A DNA stretch of 64,000 bases, taken from positions 277,150,122 to 277,214,121 of the forward strand of contig NC_084795.1 in assembly GCF_963169125.1 (NCBI RefSeq), in the 5' to 3' direction. The translations under genes were made by a program, and so were the position numbers. Positions 12,204 through 25,500 of this stretch are shown in pieces (the stretch's first letter is position 1; every line of letters starts with the position of its first letter). This DNA comes from Humulus lupulus (lineage: Eukaryota; Streptophyta; Magnoliopsida; Rosales; Cannabaceae). The notes below the pieces were generated by a model. It saw only the letters and a list, made by a program, of their open reading frames with translations. It had not been told where the DNA came from and made no database searches.

Positions 12204-15200
12204 ATGTCTCTCCCACCTGTACAGTGTTTGTACGTTACAGAAGACTGCCTCCGTGAATGGAAGGCTGGAAACCCTAGTTTCAAGCTCCATGATCCCGTTC
12301 CTATGCTCCGTTTTCTCTACGAACTCTGCTCCAGCATGGTTTGTTTGTTTTTTTTTCTCTTTCAATTATTGTTTTTATTTTATTTATGTTTTCGTTGTAT
12401 TTGGATAATTGAATTTGTATTTGCGAATCTTTTGTAGTTGCGAATTTTTTCTTGATTCTTCTTTTTCTTTTGATTGGTAGGCTCGTGGAGAGTTGCCGCT
12501 TCAGAAGTGTAAAGTGGCATTGGATTCTGTTATGTTCACGGATAAGGTTTCTGCCGAAGAGATTGGCTCCAGTCTTGCAGATATAGTGACCCAAATGGCT
12601 CAAGATGTGAGCTTTTTATTTTTTGTTATTAATGTTGTTGCTGATGTTGGTTGCCATTTCATTTGTACTTGAATGTCGCGATTAAATGCTGTTATTGAGT
12701 ATAAGTAAGTTGGGACAGTATATATTTTGAATTTTGGAGTTATGTGGTTTGAATTATGAGGGAAGAGAAATCCTGGATTGGAGACTAATACAGCTAATTG
12801 TTAATTCATTTTAACTAAGATAAAGTGAGCACAGACAGATAGCTTGATCTTAGCAAAATCATGAAAATTTGAGCATTTCATGTCACAACCTTTTTTCCTA
12901 GCATAACAGTACAACACAGTAACGGCATATAAAAAGTGTGAATATTTTAAGTGAGTCTTAATTAGAATGACCAGAATGCTCTCACTTTTAATGGTTGTTC
13001 GAGTCCTCTAGAAAGTTGCATACAAATACAAGTAGTACACTCTTTGATGGATGGAAATGTGTTGCCCTGTTTCTTGCTGTTTTCTACAGAAGTGAAAAAA
13101 AAAGTGTTCTTGGTTTTTACGGAAGCAACTAGGATCACCGTGAAAAACTAGAAATATATACATATTAAAAGAAGGCCTTTATCTTAGAAGAAATGGCTTC
13201 AGAGATCTCCGATAATAGTAAGAACTTTGATTGCCCCCTGATTTTTATTTTTGCAAATTGCTGGGAGTGACAAAATTATCATGTTTTAGTCCTTTAAAAG
13301 TAAAAACGTACTTGCTATTGTCTGTTATTGTTAAGTTCATATTACAAAAGTAACTACAAAAAGTAAGAATGTATTGTGTTATTGGAAATACCTGTTTGTG
13401 TAAATTTTCCCCAATATATTGGACTTGTGTATGTAGTGTCTTTTATTTGAAATTGTCTCGGACTTATTTTTTACCTGCACATGTCGATTTAAGTATGAAT
13501 GTGTACTTTTGCAGCTTACAATGCCTGGAGAATATCGGGCTCGTCTTACAAAGCTGGTCAGTATTGAGTTCATTAATACTCCTAATGTTCCATGTACAAG
13601 TACTCTGTTATTTATTAGTACTTTTTATTATCCTTTTCCCTTTGTGTGGTGGTGGTGGGACAGTCCATCAATCTTTTAATCATGCTTGAAAGTATGGATG
13701 ATAGTCTTCAACAAGTCACCATTTATTTGTTTATATGTTCAGTTTATGGTAATCTTTCTCTAGTGACATCTTTTTCTTTTGAACATTTATAATCAACTTT
13801 TGAGATTATTGATCTAGGAATGCTTTCTTACTTGACCCAGGATTTTATTTTCTTCTATGCTGTTTCCTTTTGCTATGTTTATGTGTTGCTTCTATTTATA
13901 ATTTAGTCCTTCTCCCTTTCAGGCAAAATGGCTGGTTGACTCTGGGTTAGTTCCATTGAGGCTTCTCCATGAGCGCTGTGAGGTGACTTTTAATTCTCAT
14001 TTAAATTTTGGCATTGGTCATGGCTTTTTGATTGTTGCCTTCCTACCTCTTTTTGAGATTTTTTTTTTACTAATAAATATAATGCTTTGCCAATGCAGGA
14101 AGAGTTTCTTTGGGAGGCTGAAATGATTAAGATTAAGGCTCAAGAGCTGAAGAGTAAAGAGGTAAGCAAATATTAATTAAACATTATGGCCACCTTACAT
14201 AACAAGCAACACAGAGTACTATTAATGAGATTGTTTATTTTTATTTATTACATTTATATATGTATGCACACATATTTTATTTATATTTTGTACCAACTAC
14301 CAAGGAGAAAACTTGAAAATCTATTATTTATTTTCATGTAGAGTAAATGCAGATTGTGTGCACCTTGTGGTAACAGTCTTACACTGTTTCATGATGTGCT
14401 CATTCTCCAATGCATTTAATTCATTTATCCTGCATGAATCTAATTGGACCCTTGATCAGCATAGGGGAATTTAATGAAGCAGTTTGTGTATGTGTGTGAG
14501 TGGTGCGAGGTTTTAGTCCTCGTAAATGTATCTTATGGAATAAAAAAATTAAAGAGTCAGTTTATTTAAACGACCAAATGTCGGACTTGTATATAAAAGC
14601 ATGCTTGATTCTCCAAAAATAATAGATTATACAAATAATTACTAAATGAGACTAATTTCAATTTATGATCTCATTTGCTCAAACTTTTGATTTCATATGC
14701 GATATGCCTTTGATGTATCTGTACTACTTTCTTTCAGGTTAGAGTAAACACCCGTCTTCTTTATCAGCAAACTAAATTTAATCTTCTTCGAGAAGAGAGT
14801 GAAGGCTATGCCAAGCTGGTAAGCTTATGATGAAAGTTCTTAGTTTGGAAGTTCGTGCAGTGTAACATAGCAGTTCACTGATGTTAGACAGCTTCAGATT
14901 CTGTTGTGTTTTTTTTTTTTATTTCTGTTAATTTATTTTTATGTTAATTTGATTTTTCTTATATTGACTTGGATTTTCATTCTCTAAATATAGGTTACCC
15001 TTCTCTGTGGAAACACAGAATCGTCATCATGCAGTGTGTCAGGAGCAACTATTGGCATAATTAAGGTTTTACTTTTAGCTAGACTTTATTTAGTTTACTT
15101 CTCATTTTTTGTGTATTTATATCAGGAGCAACTATTGGCATAATTAAGGTTTTACTTTTAGCTAGACTTTATTTAGTGTATTTGTCATTTTTTGTGTATT

Positions 15201-16532
15201 TGTATCTGATTACAATTGTACTTGCAGTCATTAATTGGTCATTTTGATCTGGATCCAAATCGTGTTTTTGACATAGTAAGTTGTTGAGTTCTCAAGGTTT
15301 AAATTGCTTTTTTCTGTTTCCTAAAGTGGTTGATGATCCATTGTAATGCCTCTTTTTTAATAATTTTTTTATTTTTGATTTAGGTGTTAGAATGTTTTGA
15401 ACTTCAGCCTGATAACAATGACTTTTTGGATCTGATTCCATTATTTCCCAAGGTAAACAATTTTGTTTTAATATATATATATATTATGAATACCTGTTTA
15501 ACATTCATTGAGTGAATCAGTTCTTAAGTTTACTCATATGCTTGAATGTGTGTTTCAGTCTCATGCCGCACAAATTCTTGGTTTTAAATTCCTATATTAT
15601 CAGCGTATGGAAGTAAACAGTCCCGTACCATTTGGACTCTATAAGCTTACAGCCTTGCTGGTGAAGGAAGATTTTATTGATCTGGACAGCATGTGAGTTA
15701 TTTTTTCTGCTTTTAGCTGCAAAACAAACATGCTTTTCTCTTCTAGTTACATTTTATGATTGTTTGATTTAGGATGCAGATGAATTGAGAGATTTGGTAT
15801 CTCTGATAGTTTATAGGCTTATTTTTTAGAAAGACAATATATTTATATTATATAGGCTTGATTTCGAAATTTTTGAAATTTTTAATTGATTGATATGCTT
15901 TCACTTATTTATATAAATTTAAATTGTCTATAAGAATCTGAATCAGTTCATATGTACATGGGGCAAAATATAAGAATCGCAGCTACAAGAGTGTCATTGG
16001 CAGATTATCCTGCCTTGTTGTAAGGGTTTAACTTTATGTTGGGAGGCTATTTTGCAAGTTTAACTTTGGAAGTTTTGATGGACGTCTTGTTCATTTCAGT
16101 CTATTTTGTATTTTCTTTTCTTAATTGGTAGAGATTGTTGTTCTCATTAACCATACTAAACTATGCCTTGTAAAGACTGTCAGCATCTACCCATTCCATT
16201 TTTATATCAGTGTAGCGGGGAATGTTTTGTATTTATTTTTCATCTGTTATCATTATGGTTGAGTTGGTATTTAGATACCTCGAAATATTTAGTTTTTTAT
16301 GGGAAATATGATGATTTTTCCTCCCCTTGATGATCCTATTGATACATTTGTTTTTAGTACAGATAAAGTACTTCTGTAGTTTCCTGTCACGAGAGTTTGG
16401 ACTAGCTCCAGATTTTGCTGGCAATTGTGTCATTAAGGATTACTCTCTTGTTGCAGATATGCACATCTACTTCCCCAGGATGACGAGGCATTTGAGCATT
16501 ATAATGTTTTCTCTTCTAAGAGACTTGATGAG
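12204..16532 (+). other. THO2: THO2 coding exons 1-11 (map)
   Basis: Exon coordinates: 12204-12338, 12481-12606, 13515-13556, 13923-13982, 14099-14161, 14738-14818, 14994-15065, 15228-15275, 15384-15452, 15559-15692, 16457-16532. Each intron begins GT and ends AG, and phases were checked so that the reading frame continues (906 nt). Exon 10 ends in phase 2 (AT, completed by A of exon 11 to Ile). Confidence 0.9.
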
Positions 16533-19500
16533 GTATTTACCAAGAGTGGGTTTCAAAGTTCTTGTCATGTAGTATGATCTCATGATTTATATCTTGTTGT
16601 AAAGTCTTTAAATGGATGCTAATTTTTGGGGCTAGGTAGGAATTGTACCGCTGTGTACAGTAAGTTTTATTTGTTGATGCTTTTGTTAGTGCTTGTAGCT
16701 AGGCGCACTGGTGTCCTCCCCCCCTTTTTTTTGGTATATATGCATATGTACATTATATAACTGTGTGTGTTGAGTTTAGTTTACTTTCTATTGTTGTTCT
16801 TTCCTTGTGTTGAGTTTAGTTATTTGATGACTTATTTGACAAATGGCCTAAAGTCATCAATCCCTTCCATTAAAATCATCCTTATGATTGGATGTTTCTT
16901 TTTAAACTGACCTTTGACCTTTTGTCAACTCCTGCAGGCTAGAAAGATTGGTAAAATAAACCTCGCTGCTACCGGAAAAGATCTAATGGATGATGAGAAA
17001 CAAGGAGATGTAACAATAGATCTTTTCACAGCCTTAGCCATGGAAACTGAGGCAGTTGCTGAACGGATTGAGGAGCTTGAAAATAATCAAACATTGGGCT
17101 TGCTTAGTGGTTTCCTTTCTGTGGATGATTGGTGAGTTATTGTTATTTGCCTTGTGGTTTTATTACTAATCTATGGTGGCTTCCTTTCTGTGCATGCTTA
17201 GTTTTTAAACACTTGTTCTTGAAGAATGGGCTTTCTGCCTTTCTCTCATCTTTTGATTTAGTGTTATCATACTAGCACTGGATCATGATTACTACTGTAG
17301 TTTGTGTGATAATATTTAATGCATGTGAGTTGGAGCTGTGCTCTTGGTAAAAATAACTCTTACAATTTTAAGGTGTCATTGTTTAGTGTGTGTTACTTAT
17401 CATTTCCCCCCTCTGTCTTTTTTCTCTTGATTTTACCTCAACATCAGTAAAAATACTGGAGTGACCTTATATATAGCAATCAATCCGTGTTCTTGTTTTT
17501 CATAATACACATTAGTACGTTGGGTCCTTTTATTTCTTTTACTTCCTAGTTGTATCTGTTATTTCTATCTTTAAGATGTGTTTGTAATCTTCTGTTATCA
17601 GGTATCATGCAAATATACTCTTTGGTCGTCTCTCACATTTGAATCCTGTGGAGCATATACAAATTTGTAACAGCTTGTTTAGGTAAATAAAAGGCATGTT
17701 CCTTTTTCTTGTTTCTTTTCTCTCTCTCTCTTCTTTTTTGGAGCTCAACTGGAAAAACTAATTTACCGTAACCAGCTTGATTTTCCATTTCTCTATGTCT
17801 GACTTATCATGAGCTGAGTCCAACTTTGGTTTCAATAATTTTATTATATTTGTTTTTTTCAGGCTCATTGAAAGGTCCATCTCTTCGGTATACAAAACTG
17901 TTCACCAAGCACATCTCCAAAACATTGGATCTTCATCTGGAGCTAGTCTTGATGCAATGGATACAGTAACTTCATCAGTGCGTGGTTCATTCATAGATCT
18001 CCCTAAAGAATTTTTCCAGATGCTTGTTTCTGCTGGACCTTATCTTTACCGTGATACATTACTGTTGCAGAAGGTTTGTGTACATAGATATTTTATATTC
18101 TGGATTGTATTGTCTTTGAGCATTCTTCCTCTTAAACAACAGGTGGATTTTTTTTTAATGTTATATTCTTTTATTTATGTAGGTATGCCGGGTGTTGAGA
18201 GGATTCTACTTGTCTGCACTTGAGCTTGTAGGTAGCGGTGGGGCACTTGCAAATTCAGAATCAGTTAATGGTGTGAGTCGAGATCCTCGTTTGCATCTAA
18301 AGGAAGCAAGGTTAAGGATAGAAGAAGCCTTAGGAACATGTTTACTTCCTTCTTTACAATTAATACCTGCAAATCCCGCAGTTGGCCAGGAGATCTGGGA
18401 AGTTATGAATCTTCTTCCGTATGAGGTTGGCTTTACATCAACAGTATTTGATTCTTTCATTTGAGAATTTATTTGGCATCGTAGACACTCTTGCTAGATG
18501 AATCCTATCTGCTTAGGTGCGTTATCGCTTATACGGTGAATGGGAAAAGGAAGATGAGCGGATGCCTATGCTTCTAGCTGCCAGACAAATAGCGAAGGTA
18601 TGATTGATACTGGTTGTATCTCATGATATTTGGATTTATTTTGCAATATTTGTTGTATGGAAAGCATATTTATTTTTTTATTTTTTATACAGTTGGACAC
18701 TAGAAGGATCTTGAAACGGCTTGCCAAGGAGAACTTAAAGCAGCTAGGTCGGATGGTTGCGAAGTTAGCTCATGCAAATCCAATGACTGTACTACGGACC
18801 ATTGTTCATCAGGTAATATTTTGTTTTACTACAATTGTTTTTTAATAATATACATTAACGGAACTTGAACCTTGCACCACTCACGCACAATCCCAACAAT
18901 CCAACCGCATGGGCTACCTCTTGTGGCTGCTCTACTGCAATTATTGTATTTTGGCTGCTGGCTGGTGTTTATGATTTTTACTGTGCATAGACATAATGCA
19001 TTTATATTGCTACAATATTTTGCAGATTGAGGCATACAGAGATATGATTGCTCCTGTTGTAGATGCATTTAAGTATTTGACCCAGGTGTGTATTTACTGT
19101 CTATCATTTTGAAGAAATTTTTATGTGCGTTTTGAATTATTGTGATTATTGTTGAGCTTTTTGTTGTTTTCATAATTAAAATTTGTGAGAGTAGATCTAA
19201 CGTCTTAAAAATGCTTATTTGGGATCCGCTTACTTTTTTGCTTGGCAAGGTCTAAGCCTAGAGGCATAATGAGGTGTAGGCCTCAACTTTAATAAAGAAA
19301 TAACTCATAAAAATAAAATAGAGTAAACAATCAATTTTTTTAATTATGATGTGATAAATTTAGTTTATAAATAAACACATAATTGCACAACAAAGTCAGT
19401 ATAAATCATAAAATTACAAACTAAAGTCATTAGAAGTTTAGGGGTAGAAACGTAGTACTTAAAAGAAAGAAGGTGGTAATGTGGTATACACGGTGAGGAA

Positions 19501-22500
19501 AAGGTTCTTGTTATATATTATTATCAACTTATGTAGTGTTTGGAAGAAGAAATGATATGTTATATACAATTAATATAGTGTTTGACAGAAGGTTTTTTTA
19601 GAATTGTTCTGCAGTTTTGGTTTAATTTAAAGGTTGAAAACTTCCCAGAAGGTTGAGGTTTGGAGGGATCCGGGGTACAGTTGTAGCAATTGCTACAGTT
19701 TCTTGGTCCCCAAATATTTAAGGTAAAAAATGATTAAAAACACTTGAAAACAGAACCATAATTAAATGTAATAAAAAATCCAAAATACTTGAAAGAGTGA
19801 GGCTTAAGCCTGTCACGTGTCTCACATATTTGGGGCTTAAGCCTTGATGTACACTTTTGAGGCTTGCGTGAGGCAAAGTGGTTCTAAAAGCTTATGAGCC
19901 TTTTGGGCTTTTTTTTTTTTAATAAAAAAAAATTGCATTTGTAATTTTCTAATAGAGCGGGTTTTTTTTTATGTTTTTAAAAGTTGTAGGCCTTTAAGTT
20001 AAATAAAATGTTAAATGAGGCCCAAAATAAAATATATTGTGGATGAATTCTAAAATAAAACCTTCTTCAAGCCACTATATTAACCGTGTCTAGTGTGAAA
20101 CAGCTTATTTATTCCTCCAACCACTATATCAGCTATGTATATTGTATGAGGCCTCCTTTTTTGTATACCACATTACCACCTTCTACTTCAAGTTTTGCTC
20201 CAATGCTATTTGTTAGGATGCATGGTTTTGAGCTTTTAATGACTTTAGTTTGTAGTTGCATCACTTATTGCTAATAATTCCGTAAATTATAGTTTATGAG
20301 TTATTTGGTTATCAAAGTTGAGGTTTATGCCGAGTCGAGTAAAGTAAAACACCTCAGTTCCCGAATAAGCTTTTTAAAATCTTGATTGCTTGATCTAATG
20401 AAGTAAGCTTATTATGAGCTTCTTTCCTGAATAAGTTCTATTTGTGCTGGTAGGTTATGCTGATATGATTTGTATAATTTTTTTTATAACATATATACAT
20501 GGGATGTTATTTAGTGTCAAATTTGACCGTATCTTCATGCTTTTCTTCCAGCTTGAGTACGACATTTTGGAATATGTTGTGATTGAACGTTTGGCACAAG
20601 GGGGGCGAGATAAGCTAAAAGATGATGGCCTTAATCTGTCAGACTGGCTTCAATCCTTGGCTTCATTTTGGGGTCACCTGTATGTTTTGGATAATTCTCT
20701 CTACATTTAGTCAACTTTACCATAACGGCATAGGTTCTTGAAGTTTATTGTAAATTTTTTCCTTCTTGGTTCTATATTATGCTATTATATGTGTTTTACT
20801 TCTTCCTTATGGTAGATTTTTAGTTTTTCCATTGCCTGCATGGTAGAGTATTCTAGTCTCAAACATTTTATCTTTTAATTGCTGAAAAGTAGATGCCTTC
20901 TCTGTCTTATTGTGGTGTATGTCTTTCACTGTTATCTTAAACTCATTATATAGATTCTAGATATGTCTTGGGATACTTCACTTAAGTTTCCGGGTTGCAG
21001 ATTTGCCTCACCAAGGGCAGGATAGAGCTCAGGATATTCTGGAATTTGAAGATTTCTTTATATGTCCCTGGTTTACAAGGTCAGATCTGTCTTAGCAACT
21101 TGGCTTGCCAGGTGCTGCCATGTGTAGAAATTTTGGGAGGAGGTCCGAAGAGATTCAATGCCCAACTTTCAAGTTTTGAGTGTGTGTGAATCTGTTGGGG
21201 CTTTTCGTGGATGCAGTGTTGGAATTTACTATTGATCATTTCTTTCTTTTTCAAGTCCTAAAAGAGATTTAGAGGTGTGAGAAAGACACTATTTCACGCT
21301 TTTAACTCAGATTCTCGAGATGGAAGCTGGTCTTGTTAGATGAAATTGGAAGTGAAATACATTAGAAATTGGTCCTTGAATCTTTTTATAGAACTCAAAA
21401 AGGTTCATATCAGTTGTGAATGAGGTTCTAGCTTTTGAGAAGTGGTAAAAATTTGTCAAATATTTGCAAGGAATAAAAGTTGGATGCCTTTAGTGAATAG
21501 TGTTGGGAGAAGCAAGCATAAATTTTTTGGTGGGCTATTGCTTAAATAAGGGGGATTTTGTGAATTACTCAAGATATGGAGTTGTTGAATATCAAGTATC
21601 ATGCGTTTTTGTTAAAAGTTTAAGGAGGGCTCATAATACTTGGTTTTCCACCAGAGTTAACTTGCCATATTGAGCATCTCTGCAACTTGATGCTCCGTGT
21701 AGATTGTGAATTGAAGGTCATTCGTTGTATTGTTGACACTGAGGAGCTTAGGATTAAGTGAGGTTTGAGGTTCGAAGGATTTTTTCCTGTGTTTTACAGA
21801 GAATGTCAAAAGATTTATTCTAGTTGGTGCTTTTTCTATTAGTGCTCTTCTTTAGCTCTTCCTCTACATGTAACTTCGACAAGTTCCAGGGCATGTTTAT
21901 GGTTCAGTCTACGTTTATGTATCATATATTCATAGATTGACCCATAAAGAAGAGGTGTCTTCATAGAAAGATGCATTCTTTTAAAAATGAGGGATCATCT
22001 CAGCGCTCATTTGATTTTCTATCTTCATGTGATATATTTCATTTAAGCTCAGTTTAATGGTTGTTCAAGATATCATGGTTCTTCATGCATGTACAGTCCA
22101 TGGGTATTGATGTAGTCAGTTTGATAATAGAAGGTACAGTCCAGGGTAGTTGGATACCCTCCACCTCAATTGTTGGAGGCACAAAAGGTTATTGAAGTGA
22201 AACTTATTCTCACAATCAGAAGCTTGTGGCTGCATTGCTTTTACGTGCTTCATCTCCCTAAGTTGTCAAGGTTTCTGGGGCTTTGCTATGGGAGGTTTTT
22301 TTTATTAGACAATTGAACTTGATTGTACTTTTAGTGTTACATTTATGTTTCCAGTTTTTTTTTTTTTTTTTGCTGCTAGTCATGTTTTGTATTTTACTAG
22401 GAGGAAAAAGATCTTCACCATGTACAAATATTGTAAAATTTATTCAAAAGTTTAAGATTATGGCTTTTGCTGGTATTTTTCAATTTTTTTAATAATAATG

Positions 22501-25500
22501 ATTCTGGGAAACTATTAATTTTGTTATTTGCTTTGAAACTGTGGATATTTATCTATAGATGCGTTTATCCCACTCTTGAAACTAAAGTTGCGTGTCCTTG
22601 TGTGGGTTTCATTGGACCCGTTAAGTAATTTGAGATACTTGGTAAGCATGAAGTGGAAAGAGGTTTAATTTTTAAAATATGTGCCAATATGTTGACTAGA
22701 TCAATGTATACCTTGCTCCGTTGTGCAATGGGATGTGCAGACTTCTTTCATTGTCCTTCTGTGTCAGCGGGTTGGATGACTTTGTCATTTCAATTCCCTT
22801 TCTATATTTGTGTGTTAACATTGTTGTTTGATGCCTCTTTGAAATACACTTGTCCCTGGACAGTTTCTTTATTACATTCCATTGCTGCACAAATTTGGTT
22901 ACTTTGCAGTGATTGTTTTGTTATGTCTATTAATTTTTTTTTAAATTTCCCATTGATTGCTGTAATAATTGTGGCATTGGTTCATGTGTATTTGTGAATC
23001 TCACTTTGATAAAATTGTTTCTTTTTTGTCTGATTTCATTTTTGTTTCCTTTTATTGCTATTATTACTATTATAAAGGTATATTTTATTTGCGAATTATG
23101 TACTTCAAGCCATACGCCTTCAGCATCTAACGCATAATTTCATTAGGTGTAAGAAGTACCCATCTATGGAACTGAGGGGCCTTTTCCAGTATCTTGTGAA
23201 TCAGCTGAAAAAGGGGCTAGGGATTGAGCTTGTTCTTCTGCAGGTGGGTTATATTTTAAAGCTTTTTTGATTTCTGAAACATAGAGATGCTTAATTGTTT
23301 TTTGTTTTTATTATATCAGGAGCTTATTCAGCAGATGGCAAATGTCCAGTACACTGAGAACCTGACTGAAGAGCAGCTGGATTCCATGGCAGGGAGTGAG
23401 ACTCTCCGATACCAGGCCACCTCTTTTGGTGCAACACGGAATAACAAGGTCTATTTTGTTTATTATATTGTAATCTTATTGAGCTCGTCTGATTAGGCCA
23501 CTCACTAGGGAGAAAAGAAAGATTGTTGCCCAGAACATTATTCTTTACTAAGCTAGACATAATCGTGGATTGAGGAATGACACCACTGCTAGGGCAGTAA
23601 TAGATTAAACTTGGATCTCCTTATCAGACTTGAATTGTGCAACCCTGAACCATTTTAGCAATTACCTAGACCAGTTTTAATTTTTTATTAGTACAAGTTA
23701 ATTAAGGATTTTATTTGTTTCCTATTTTTGTGTTTGTAGGATCAGGTTTTTTAATTCTTCTCATAGTTGTGGTCAATTTTTTAGTGTTAAAAACCATTTT
23801 AGATTGTTTGTGCTATTCAATTACTCTTAATTTTTTTTTAAATATTTTTGTCTCGAAAACACACTCTGCAGCACTATAATAAGATAGTGGTCCTAGATTT
23901 GTTGGTCCCTTGTAACAGTGTGGCATGTAGCTTATAGCTGTAAAGAGTTTTGATAGATCTTTTAGCTTTTGTAGTAAATAAATTATTTGTAAATTAACCA
24001 GTAACTATCTTATCAGGCGTTGATCAAATCCACTAACAGGCTACGGGACTCACTACTTCCAAAGGATGAACCAAAGCTGGCAATACCCCTTTTGTTGCTC
24101 ATTGCTCAGCATCGCTCTTTGTAAGTTTTATTACCTAATTTGTAAATGATTGGTTAAAGTAGCGCTGGAATATTATCTAAATATTTCCCTCATATTTTGA
24201 TGAAACCGTAAACAGCTGGATTTGTAATATCTTGAAATAATTTATTTTCGTAGTATTGTGTAGTTAGACCTGTATCACATTTTTCGTTTGTTTTTTATTC
24301 ACCGCTCTTGGCACAGGTAATTTAGTTGATAAAGTTTATTGTTTCAATTTACATCCCATTCTAAGGGACTTAAGTTACTTGTTCTCAAATCCTGTCTTAT
24401 TTTTCTCTCAAATAATATTTATGCCAAACTCATTTGTTTTAATTTAATTTCATAGCTAACTATTTAAACTATGTTACACCATTTTGTTTTGTGCCTAAAT
24501 TATTAATATAACAAAAGTTTTATCAAACTTTTTTTAATTTAATGACATAGCTAACAAATAATAATAGAAGCGTAAGCTATGATAAACATTTAGACGATTT
24601 TAAATTAATTACAGATTGTATTATACTTTTTTTTAATTAAATTAATTCTCCTCTCTCTTTCTGCTTCTTCTTCTTCTTCTCTCATTTTTCCTTTTCAATT
24701 TTCCTACATCTGTATTGTCATCTTTACTGTGATAATTTTATTATTTTCTGCAGGGTTGTAATAAATGCTGATGCACCTTACATTAAGATGGTTAGTGAAC
24801 AGTTTGATAGATGTCATGGAACACTTCTTCAGTATGTGGAATTCCTCTCTAGCTCTGTGACACCAGCATCAGCTTATGCTCAGCTGATTCCCTCACTTGA
24901 TGATCTTGTCCGTCTCTACCACCTTGATCCCGAGGTCTCTCTCTCTCTTAAACCTTAAAGGGCATAGATTAATGATTTGTTCTGTTCAACTTGCTTCAAG
25001 TACTTGATCTTCTGGAGAGATCATAGGCTTTATTTCAGAAGACTGTTGTAAAAACTTTTTTTTTCTTTGCTGTAGAGAAACTAACTGTGCCTTCAAGTTT
25101 TTCAGATCTCTTTTAATTAAATTTTACTATCTGAGCACTTGTAAAGTTGTAATAAATGTTTGTTGCTTGTTTACATAGGTTGCATTCTTAATATATCGGC
25201 CTGTAATGAGACTGTTCAAGATCCAGGGAAGTTCTGACATCTTCTGGCCTTTAGACAGCGACCCATCCAGTGTTGCAATTGCAAATTCAGATTCTGAACA
25301 TGCTGAGCACTCTGGTGATGCAGTTTTGGATCTTGGCCCTTCTCGGAAGCCTTTGATGTAATAATCCTGACCTTTGTTCATTCATTGACTTTTTGTTCTC
25401 CAATAATTCAAAACTGGAAGATTTTGTATATTTGATTCTTCTTTTGTCTATAATTATCGCGATAAAAACTTTGATTACTGTTTGGCCAAGTTATATAACT

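Noticed and set aside
13369..13689. 106-codon plus-strand ORF
   Set aside because: It spans intron 2, exon 3 and intron 3 in a frame that does not match THO2, with no known motif.
20990..22260. a host pseudogene inside THO2 intron 19
   Set aside because: The composition hints at an insertion, but no protein family or element ends could be recognised, so only the uncertainty is recorded.
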